In this document: in pieces, positions 1 through 6,023 of the stretch | How the letters are laid out: every line of letters starts with the position of its first letter | Position numbering within the stretch: the first letter of the stretch is position 1 | DNA from: Candidatus Stercoripulliclostridium pullicola | GTDB taxonomy: Bacteria; Bacillota; Clostridia; Christensenellales; DTU072 | Direction of reading: 5' to 3' | Assembly: GCA_017694145.1 (NCBI GenBank) | Contig: JADINF010000183.1 | Span: 1-6,809 of the forward strand | DNA: 6,809 bases | Program-made: the position numbers and the translations under genes | The notes under the pieces: generated by a model | Told to the model about the DNA's origin: nothing | Database searches by the model: none | What the model saw: only the letters and a program-made list of their open reading frames with translations

Positions 1-287
1 ACAAAGAACTCCAGGACATCATCGCCATACTCGGTATGGAAGAGCTGTCCGCCGAGGACAAGATAACCGTTTACCGCGCGAGGAAGATAATACGCTTCTT
101 CTCGCAACCTTTCTTCGTATCTTCCGTATACACCAATATGGAAGGCAAGTACGTGCCCGTCGAAGAAACCGTCGACGGCGTGGAACGCATTTTGAACGGC
201 GAAACCGACGATATAGACGAAAATCTCTTCTATTTTGCGGGCGGGCTCGACGAAGTCATCGAAAGGAGCAGAAAAGGCAATGGCTGA
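1..287 (+). CDS. atpD: ATP synthase F1 subunit beta, C-terminal fragment (5' end outside window)
   Basis: This is the last 94 codons of the catalytic beta subunit of F1Fo ATP synthase; the reading frame is already open at base 3 and ends at TGA 285-287. The C-terminal helical domain is recognisable. It contains the run KELQDIIAILG followed by EELSAEDK, which is this protein's version of the DELSEED loop that contacts the gamma subunit. Next come RARKIIRFFSQPFFV and then the tail with GKYVPVEETVDGVERIL and FYFAGGLDEVIE, all in the order expected for the family. The nucleotide-binding part lies upstream of the window. The gene overlaps the atpC start by 8 nt, the usual beta-then-epsilon order at the end of a bacterial atp operon, which points to translational coupling. 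The EELSAED variant of the loop is a mild divergence, with one acidic residue replaced by Ala. Identification is secure despite truncation. Confidence 0.97.
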   Translation, partial: KELQDIIAILGMEELSAEDKITVYRARKIIRFFSQPFFVSSVYTNMEGKYVPVEETVDGVERILNGETDDIDENLFYFAGGLDEVIERSRKGNG

Positions 288-681
288 AACTTTCCGTCTC
301 GAAATAGTGACTCCGGAAAAAGTCTTTTTCGAAGGCGAAGCGGAATCTCTCACGGTGGAAACGCCCGCGGGACGTATAGGCATACTCGCGCACCACGCGC
401 CGCTCGTGATAGGTCTTTGTCCGGGACTTATGCGCTTCAGGACGGCGGACGGCGAAAAAGAAGCGGTCAATACGGACGGCTTCGCCGAAGTGCGCAAGGA
501 TAAGACCGTAGTGCTCTGCCAGACTATGGAGTGGCCCGAAGAAATTGAAATAAACCGCGTCAAACACAGGATAGCGGAGGAGGAACGCAAACTGCGCGAA
601 GCGCGCAGCATTGTCGAATACAAAATGGGCAAGGCTTGTCTAGCAAGAGCTTTCGCGAGGTTGAAAGGCGCGAAACGCTGA
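280..681 (+). CDS. atpC: ATP synthase F1 subunit epsilon
   Basis: The 133-residue product matches the usual epsilon length (about 130-140). Epsilon is part of the central rotor stalk with gamma, couples F1 to the membrane ring, and can inhibit ATP hydrolysis through its C-terminal helices. Residues 1-85 form the beta-sandwich domain, with the family-typical FRLEIVTPEKVFFEGEAES, the segment TPAGRIGILAHHAPLV and GFAEVRKDKTVVLC. Residues from about 90 to the end are the two-helix domain, rich in charged residues (RVKHRIAEEERKLREA). I chose ATG 280 because AAAGGAG lies at 262-268, 11 nt upstream, and because MAETFRLEIVTPEK is the expected N terminus; an in-frame ATG at 235 would add 15 unrelated residues inside atpD. 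It is the last gene of its operon, followed by a terminator. C-terminal domain length looks normal, so an inhibitory epsilon is plausible but not shown. Confidence 0.96.
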   Translation: MAETFRLEIVTPEKVFFEGEAESLTVETPAGRIGILAHHAPLVIGLCPGLMRFRTADGEKEAVNTDGFAEVRKDKTVVLCQTMEWPEEIEINRVKHRIAEEERKLREARSIVEYKMGKACLARAFARLKGAKR

Positions 682-720
682 CGGCGTGTAAGTTCCTTAT
701 AACAGACTGACCGTTTTTTT

Positions 721-758
721 CGGCGGCGCGCCTCTTTACGGGCGCACCGCCGATTTTT
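721..758 (+). terminator. Rho-independent terminator of the atp operon
   Basis: A GC-rich hairpin spans 721-752. The arm CGGCGG pairs with CCGCCG, then there is one C/A mismatch (727 and 746), then GCGCC pairs with GGCGC, closing an 8-nt loop at 733-740. Five T's follow at 754-758. It begins 39 nt after the atpC stop, as expected for the end of the ATP synthase transcript. An extra run of seven T's sits immediately before the stem (714-720), which is unusual but does not disturb it. Confidence 0.88.
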
Positions 759-802
759 CGTAATAATATTCCGCAGTATCGTTAAAAAGACCGCGTTTTA
801 TC

Positions 803-824
803 ATTTATTTATATATAAATAAAT
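803..824. repeat. Perfect 22-bp AT-only palindrome upstream of the ABC operon promoter
   Basis: The 11-nt arm ATTTATTTATA (803-813) is followed directly by its exact reverse complement TATAAATAAAT (814-824), with no spacer and no mismatch. It ends 12 nt before the -35 box of the promoter at 837-865, so its centre falls near -58 relative to the predicted transcription start. That is where an activator site or an AT-rich UP element for the RNA polymerase alpha subunit would lie. A two-fold-symmetric operator for a dimeric regulator is equally possible. The symmetry is certain; the function is inference. No regulator gene is present in the window. Confidence 0.6.
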
Positions 825-836
825 TTCGGGTTGCTA

Positions 837-865
837 TTGACTATCCCTATTCCGTATGTTATATT
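837..865 (+). promoter_or_regulatory. Sigma-70/SigA-type promoter of the ABC exporter operon
   Basis: The -35 box TTGACT (837-842) matches the consensus at 5 of 6 positions. After a 17-nt spacer, the -10 box TATATT (860-865) matches at 5 of 6 and is preceded by TGT (857-859), giving an extended -10. The expected start of transcription is near 872, which leaves a leader of about 24 nt before ATG 896. It lies after the atp terminator, so the ABC operon appears to be transcribed independently. Confidence 0.75.
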
Positions 866-886
866 ATCTTATAGCAATATTTGGCA

Positions 887-891
887 GAGGT
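887..891 (+). promoter_or_regulatory. Ribosome binding site deciding the start at ATG 896
   Basis: GAGGT (887-891) lies 4 nt before ATG 896, a rather short but usable spacing. An in-frame TTG at 881 would lengthen the protein by five residues, but it has no purine-rich site upstream and would leave a leader of under 10 nt from the predicted transcription start. ATG 896 is therefore preferred. Confidence 0.7.
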
Positions 892-895
892 AAGG

Positions 896-3800
896 ATGTT
901 CCGGCTTTTCCGCAATCTTAAACCCATGGCTTGGGTATTCGTATTGATAGTTATGCTCGTCACCGGGCAGGCTGTCGCGGAGCTTTACCTTCCGGAGAAA
1001 ATGTCCGAGATCATCGACGACGGTATCTATATCGATTACGAACCGCTGTACGAGCACCTCGAAATGCCCAAACCTTCCAGTTTGAGTTCCGTCGATTCCG
1101 AAAAAACTCTCAAAGGCTACAGCGAAGATACGATACCCGTTTTCGAAATGGTGGACGGCTTCTCCACTCACGACCTCGCGGACGCGATAGAGCGCGAAGA
1201 GGGCGGCAATACGATAATAGATTTCGTATTCAGAGATATTCCCGTCAAAGATTCCGAGGAGCTTTTCGATAAGGTGCTCACGCCTTTCATGGACGGGCTC
1301 GAACCGTATCAGGAAAAAGCCTTCGAATGGCGCGACGCCAACGTTCCGGAATCTCAATGGGAAGATTGGGAACCCGATTTCAAAGAATCTTATTTCACCG
1401 ACGAGGACAGGAACGCGATGGCGGAGATCATCAACGTCCTGCTCGTTTTCGATTATAACTCCGTAACGCAGGATATCAACGACAACCCCGCTTCCATCAA
1501 GATAAGTTCTAACGACAGCAAGGGCAATACCATCTGCGTCAACGACCTTCTCAATCAGGATCCCCGTGTGGACGAAGACGCGATGGACAACGAGTCCAAC
1601 CGCAAAATACTGACCGCCTGCATAAGTTGCATGAAACATTCGGAGTACGGCAACCTCATGCCGATACCCGTTGACAAGGACGGTATGAGGCTCGCCACCG
1701 ACGCCTACGGCAGGGCGCTCGAACCCGATAAACTCATTTACATATATTCCGACGACGACGGCGAGGAAGTATATACCGCTAAGGAAAGCTCCACCGGAAG
1801 ACCCGATCCGATGCCCGACTACGAAGTCATTATCTGCAACAACGTTCTCGGCTACGCTTATAAATACGTGGGCGACAAATGGGTGGATACTTACCGCGGC
1901 ATAACCGACGCGAGAGCGCAGGAGCTTGCCAACGATTACAACGCCGAAATATTGATGAACGCGCTCGTTTACGACAATAAGTATTACGAGAAGGGCGAAT
2001 TCTCCGACGAGCAGGTGCGCTCCATTCGCGATTCGGTGAACAGGCTCGTGCTTTTCTATACCGAGGACAACGATATGATGCTACTGTCGCATCTTCTTAC
2101 TTTCAACGACAGGAAACCCGAACGTATCATATCCGAGCTTGAGGATTATATCAGCAACGCTTACGACGAGAACGGCAACCGCGTCAGCGTCACTTCGCTC
2201 AAAACGTCCGCTTCCTTCGGCATGCAATGGAAGAAGTTCTGGATAAAGCTCGGCAATTACCTCACGCTCTCATCGACGGGGACCAAGCAGGAGGCTTTCG
2301 AGTCCGGAGAAATTACTTCTTACAGCATCGCGCTCGTAGAGTTCAAGACTTATAAGGATATGATGCTCCCCGACGGCGAAACCACGCAGACCGACGATAT
2401 GGGCTTCATATTGAAGCGCGGCGGTCTGATGTTGCTGCTTACCCTCGCCGCTTGTACGTGCGCGATACTCGCCGCGCTCTTCAGCAGTAAAATGGCGGCG
2501 AATTTCTCCGCCATCATCCGCAGTAAGGTATTCTCCAAGGTGGAAACCTTCTCCCTTGCGGAATTCGATACCTTTTCCACGGCAAGCCTTATCACACGTT
2601 CCACCAACGACGTCAACCAGATACAGCAGGTCTTCCTGCTCATTCTGAGGACGGGGCTCATCGCGCCGATCACGCTTATCGGCGGCTTCATAATGTCCGC
2701 GGAAAAGTCGTTCTATATGACTTCGGTGCTTTTCTACGACATACCGATACTCATAATCGCCTCCTTCGTCGCGGCGAAGGTGGTATTCCCGCTCTTCCAG
2801 CTCATACAGCAGAAGGTCGACAGGCTTACGCTCATCACGAGAGAGGGCCTTACGGGTATCCGCGTCGTGCGCGCATTCAATAAGCAGGAAGCGGAGAATA
2901 AACGCTTCAGCGAAGTCAACGACAGCCTCACCAAAACGGCTATCGTCGTCAACCGCTGGTGCGCCGTGCTCGCGCCGTTGATTGCGGTCGTCATGAACTG
3001 CTCGATGGTGGGCGTCGTGTGGCGCGCAAGTAAACAGATAGCCTTCAACGACGATATCAACGTCGGCGACATGATGGCGGTCATTCAGTATATGACGCAG
3101 ATAATGCTTGCGCTCGTCATGCTCGCGACCGTATTTATAATGTTCCCGCGCGCGACGGCTTCCGCTTTGCGTATCAACGAGGTGCTCGACACAGAGAATA
3201 AGATCAAGGATCCCGAAAAACCCGATCGCAATTATACCGAAGTGGGTACGATACGCTTCAACCACGTCAATTTCAAGTTCTCCGACGAAGCCGAGCAATA
3301 TATATTGAACGACATAGACTTCGTCGCGGAGAAAGGTAAGGTCACCGCCATTGTCGGAGGTACCGGAAGCGGTAAGTCCGCCGTCATCAATCTCATTCCT
3401 CGCTTCTACGAGGTGAACGAAGGGGAGATATTGTTCGACGGCGTCAACGTAAACGATTACAATCAAGCGGAACTGCGCGATAAGATAGGCTTCGTGCCGC
3501 AGCGCTCGGTGCTGATGAGCGGTACCATAAGGGACAACCTGCGCTACGGTAAGCCGGACGCCACCGACGAGGAATGCTGGGAAGCGTTACGTATCGCGCA
3601 GAGCGACACCTTCGTGAGAGAAAAGGACGGCGCCCTCGACAGCAGAGTGGAGCAGGGCGGCGGCAACTTCTCGGGCGGTCAGAAGCAACGCCTTGCGATA
3701 GCGCGCGCGATAATACGTAAGCCGGAGCTGCTTATATTCGACGACAGCTTCTCCGCGCTCGACTTCCGCACCGACAAGAATCTCCGTCAGGCACTCAAAT

Positions 3801-3991
3801 CGATCACGCAGAACAGCGCGACCATAATAGTGGCGCAGAGGATAGGCACGATAATGGACGCGGACAATATCATCGTGCTCGACGCAGGACGCATAGTCGG
3901 ACAGGGTACTCACGAATACCTTATCCGCAACTGTAAGCTGTACCGCGATATAGCTTTGTCGCAGATGAGCGAGGAGGAACTGGGACTGTGA
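896..3991 (+). CDS. ABC exporter half-transporter (permease-ATPase fusion), degenerate subunit with giant extracytoplasmic insert
   Basis: This 1031-residue protein is an ABCB/MdlB-type half-transporter, far longer than the usual 570-650. The order is TM1 (about 11-33), a large soluble insert (about 45-500), TM2 (about 511-531), TM3 and TM4 (about 575-630), TM5 (about 689-712), TM6 (about 727-752), then the nucleotide-binding domain. ATPase motifs are Walker A GGTGSGKS (821-828), Q-loop Gln869, signature FSGGQ (925-929), Walker B LIFD (946-949) and D-loop SALD (953-956). Asp950 replaces the catalytic Glu and Gln981 replaces the switch His, so its own ATP site should be poorly hydrolytic; the signature is intact and would serve the partner. 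The cytoplasmic coupling region reads FDTFSTASLITRSTNDV, with ASL where many relatives have GDL. The stop overlaps the partner gene's start by 4 nt. Related heterodimers in Bacillota include BmrCD, YfiBC and LmrCD. The substrate cannot be told; drug, lipid or peptide export are all possible. Confidence 0.93.
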   Translation: MFRLFRNLKPMAWVFVLIVMLVTGQAVAELYLPEKMSEIIDDGIYIDYEPLYEHLEMPKPSSLSSVDSEKTLKGYSEDTIPVFEMVDGFSTHDLADAIEREEGGNTIIDFVFRDIPVKDSEELFDKVLTPFMDGLEPYQEKAFEWRDANVPESQWEDWEPDFKESYFTDEDRNAMAEIINVLLVFDYNSVTQDINDNPASIKISSNDSKGNTICVNDLLNQDPRVDEDAMDNESNRKILTACISCMKHSEYGNLMPIPVDKDGMRLATDAYGRALEPDKLIYIYSDDDGEEVYTAKESSTGRPDPMPDYEVIICNNVLGYAYKYVGDKWVDTYRGITDARAQELANDYNAEILMNALVYDNKYYEKGEFSDEQVRSIRDSVNRLVLFYTEDNDMMLLSHLLTFNDRKPERIISELEDYISNAYDENGNRVSVTSLKTSASFGMQWKKFWIKLGNYLTLSSTGTKQEAFESGEITSYSIALVEFKTYKDMMLPDGETTQTDDMGFILKRGGLMLLLTLAACTCAILAALFSSKMAANFSAIIRSKVFSKVETFSLAEFDTFSTASLITRSTNDVNQIQQVFLLILRTGLIAPITLIGGFIMSAEKSFYMTSVLFYDIPILIIASFVAAKVVFPLFQLIQQKVDRLTLITREGLTGIRVVRAFNKQEAENKRFSEVNDSLTKTAIVVNRWCAVLAPLIAVVMNCSMVGVVWRASKQIAFNDDINVGDMMAVIQYMTQIMLALVMLATVFIMFPRATASALRINEVLDTENKIKDPEKPDRNYTEVGTIRFNHVNFKFSDEAEQYILNDIDFVAEKGKVTAIVGGTGSGKSAVINLIPRFYEVNEGEILFDGVNVNDYNQAELRDKIGFVPQRSVLMSGTIRDNLRYGKPDATDEECWEALRIAQSDTFVREKDGALDSRVEQGGGNFSGGQKQRLAIARAIIRKPELLIFDDSFSALDFRTDKNLRQALKSITQNSATIIVAQRIGTIMDADNIIVLDAGRIVGQGTHEYLIRNCKLYRDIALSQMSEEELGL
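1028..2395 (+). other. Region encoding the extracytoplasmic insert between TM1 and TM2
   Basis: About 455 residues (roughly 45-500 of the protein; the borders are estimates) separate TM1 from TM2, where a typical exporter has a short outer loop. I see no hydrophobic stretch long enough to cross the membrane, so the segment should be one soluble block on the outer face. It is rich in Asp, Glu, Asn and Tyr, with strongly acidic patches such as YSDDDGEEVY. It has four cysteines: Cys214, Cys242 and Cys245 (a CISC motif), and Cys314. Reading frame and base composition match the flanking transporter, so it does not look like a recent insertion or a frameshift artefact. I do not recognise a known domain. 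The B. subtilis exporter BmrCD is known to carry an extracellular domain on one subunit, as I recall much smaller than this one. Confidence 0.75.
3971..3977 (+). promoter_or_regulatory. Ribosome binding site supporting a GTG start at 3988
   Basis: GAGGAGG (3971-3977), inside the end of the upstream gene, is a near-perfect anti-16S match placed 10 nt before GTG 3988. The first in-frame ATG is at 4006, 28 nt from this site and too far. The GTG start is therefore chosen; it overlaps the upstream TGA as GTGA, a classic translational coupling arrangement. Confidence 0.8.
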
Positions 3992-5946
3992 GCGATTACG
4001 ACGAAATGCAAAATCAGAATACCGCTTCCCGCGATAACTCCCGGCAGCAGGCAGGGCTCGACCTCGGGCGCGCATTGGGCGTCGGCGGTCCGGAGATCAA
4101 GGAAGTCGACAAAGCGGAGAACTTCAAAGCGACGGTAGTAAGACTGATCAAGTATCTGAAGCCGCAGTATCCGATGCTCATCGCCATGATACTTATAGCG
4201 GCGATAGGCGCGTGGTTCGCGATCTGGGTACCCGATATAATGAAAAAGGTTACCAACTGCCTCGTTGAAAGTATCGAGTACTTCATAGACATAGACCGTG
4301 CTCCGAACGGCAACGGACAGCTTTACAATTATATCGCTCCCGTACTTTGGACGTGCGCGGGCTTGTACGTATTGAACGCGCTCTTCCAGTTCACGAGCGG
4401 ACTCATAGCGGCTTCGATGTCCCAGCGCGTCGTGCGCAGGATGCGTACCGACGTCAAGAACAAGCTCGACAAAGTACCGCTTTCCTATTTCGACGCGACG
4501 CCGATAGGCGACGTACTGAGCCGATTCACCATCGATATCGAGATGATATCGCTTACGCTTCAGGACAGCATCAACCAGATAATCACCGGTGTGATGACGG
4601 TCGCGGGCGTATTTATAATGATGGTGCGTATAGACTGGTTGCTGTCGATAATCGCTCTCGTCAGTTTACCGCTTCTTTTGATAGTTTCGGGCATCATCGT
4701 CAAGAAATCTCAGAAGGAATTCGCCAAGCAACAGCAACGTATCGGCGCGCTGAACGGTCATATAGAAGAAATGTACACCGGACACAACGTCGTCAAGCTG
4801 TACAATCACGAGAAAGAGAGCATAATGACCTACGAGGAGATAAACAAGGCGTTAAAACGCGCCACGCGCAAGTCGCAGTTCCTCGCGGGCATAATATTGC
4901 CGAGTATCAAATTCATAGACAACCTCTGCTATGTGGGTATCTGTGTGGGCGGAGGTCTGCGCGCGGGCGGCGGTATGGTCACGATAGGCGACATACAGGC
5001 GTTGCTTTCGTATACCAGGCAGTTCGCCCAGCCTATCGAAAATATCAGTAACATCGCCAATACGATACAGTCCTCGATAGCCGCCGCGGAGCGCGTATTC
5101 CAGGTATTCGACCTTGAAGAAATGACCGCCGACGGCGAGAAGAAGATCTCCGTAGAGGAATGCGAAGGCAGAGTGGATATCGAGAACGTGGCTTTCTCTT
5201 ACGTGAAGGACAGACCGCTCATCACCGACCTTTCGCTTCACGTCAACGCCGGCGAGAGCATAGCGATCGTAGGACCTACGGGCGCGGGCAAGACCACGCT
5301 CGTCAACCTCCTCATGCGTTTCTACGAAACCGATGCGGGCAGGATACTGATAGACGGAGTGGATATCAAGGAATATTCGCGCGCCGATCTGAGGTCGTTG
5401 TACGGAATGGTATTGCAGGACACGTGGCTTTTCAACGGTACCGTTGCGGACAACATCGCTTACGGCAATCCCACGGCAACGCGGGATGAGATAATCGCCG
5501 CCGCGAAAGAAGCGCACGCAGACCAGTTCATCGTCACGATGGAGCACGGCTACGACACGATACTTAAAGAGGGTGCCACCAATATAAGCGCGGGACAACG
5601 CCAGCTTCTCACGATAGCGCGCGCCATTCTCAAGAAACCGCGTATCATAATCCTCGACGAGGCGACGAGCTCGGTAGACACGAGGACGGAGAAATATATC
5701 CAGAGCGCGATGCTCGCGATGATGGAGGGCAAGACGAGCTTCGTCATAGCGCACCGTCTTTCGACGATCAAGCACGCCGCAGTCATACTCGTCATGAACC
5801 ACGGCGACGTCGTCGAGCAGGGCAATCACGAAACCTTGATGGCTAAGAAAGGCTTTTATTACGAATTGTACAACGCTCAGTTCGCGGGCGTAAGCGACGA
5901 GAACAAGGACGACGACACAGCCGCCGCGCGATTCCGGCAAACCTGA
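3988..5946 (+). CDS. ABC exporter half-transporter (permease-ATPase fusion), catalytically canonical subunit
   Basis: The 652-residue product is a standard-size ABCB/MdlB-type half-transporter. A polar, probably disordered cytoplasmic leader (about 1-45, Gln/Asn/Asp rich) precedes six membrane segments, the first near 62-82. The coupling region YFDATPIGDVLSRFTIDIEM is typical. The nucleotide-binding domain has Walker A GPTGAGKTT (429-437), Q-loop Gln477, Walker B IIILD (553-557) with the catalytic Glu558, D-loop SSVD (561-564) and switch His589. The signature is ISAGQ (533-537) instead of LSGGQ, with Ala in place of the first Gly. It therefore complements the upstream protein: its Walker motifs plus the partner's FSGGQ form the working ATP site, while its weakened signature faces the partner's degenerate site. 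Translation is coupled to the upstream gene by a GTGA overlap. The tail after the domain is short and acidic (DENKDDDTAA). The family call is very secure; the substrate is unknown. Confidence 0.96.
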   Translation: MSDYDEMQNQNTASRDNSRQQAGLDLGRALGVGGPEIKEVDKAENFKATVVRLIKYLKPQYPMLIAMILIAAIGAWFAIWVPDIMKKVTNCLVESIEYFIDIDRAPNGNGQLYNYIAPVLWTCAGLYVLNALFQFTSGLIAASMSQRVVRRMRTDVKNKLDKVPLSYFDATPIGDVLSRFTIDIEMISLTLQDSINQIITGVMTVAGVFIMMVRIDWLLSIIALVSLPLLLIVSGIIVKKSQKEFAKQQQRIGALNGHIEEMYTGHNVVKLYNHEKESIMTYEEINKALKRATRKSQFLAGIILPSIKFIDNLCYVGICVGGGLRAGGGMVTIGDIQALLSYTRQFAQPIENISNIANTIQSSIAAAERVFQVFDLEEMTADGEKKISVEECEGRVDIENVAFSYVKDRPLITDLSLHVNAGESIAIVGPTGAGKTTLVNLLMRFYETDAGRILIDGVDIKEYSRADLRSLYGMVLQDTWLFNGTVADNIAYGNPTATRDEIIAAAKEAHADQFIVTMEHGYDTILKEGATNISAGQRQLLTIARAILKKPRIIILDEATSSVDTRTEKYIQSAMLAMMEGKTSFVIAHRLSTIKHAAVILVMNHGDVVEQGNHETLMAKKGFYYELYNAQFAGVSDENKDDDTAAARFRQT

Positions 5947-5963
5947 TATTCACCGCAAATCGG

Positions 5964-5993
5964 TTGCCTCTGTAGCTCCGTTTGTGGTAAACT
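5964..5993 (+). promoter_or_regulatory. Likely promoter of the PRPP synthetase gene
   Basis: TTGCCT (5964-5969) and TAAACT (5988-5993), each matching consensus at 4 of 6 positions, are separated by 18 nt. TGG directly precedes the -10, giving an extended -10 element (TGn). Transcription would begin near 6000, about 24 nt before ATG 6024. No convincing terminator separates it from the ABC operon, so read-through is also possible. Confidence 0.5.
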
Positions 5994-6023
5994 CTTACTG
6001 ACGAAAATTTACGGAGGAATACG

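Noticed and set aside
681..720. A first, tandem terminator: ACGG (681-684) pairing with CCGT (711-714), followed by seven T's
   Set aside because: Only four outer base pairs form, with a small TAAG/CTTA inner stem and large unpaired gaps. It is too weak to call next to the strong hairpin at 721-752, though the T-run itself is real.
881..895. TTG start at 881 for the first ABC gene
   Set aside because: It has no ribosome binding site upstream and would leave a leader under 10 nt from the predicted transcription start. ATG 896 has GAGGT just upstream and gives the usual short N terminus before TM1.
869..1639. Long open reading frame on the minus strand opposite the first ABC gene, with similar ones at 2270-3466 and 4852-5940
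   Set aside because: These are antisense to clearly real, motif-bearing genes, have low-complexity His/Arg/Val/Tyr-rich translations and no recognisable domains. They arise from the codon bias of the + strand.
896..3991. Fusion or assembly artefact as the cause of the oversized first ABC protein
   Set aside because: One uninterrupted frame with uniform base and codon character runs from TM1 through the insert into TM2, with the insert placed exactly at an outer loop. A natural insertion is the better reading.
5936..5968. Terminator after the second ABC gene from GGCAA-CC pairing with GGTTGCC
   Set aside because: The stem has a bulge and an 18-nt loop, contains the stop codon, and no T-run follows. 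It does not meet the pattern of an intrinsic terminator.
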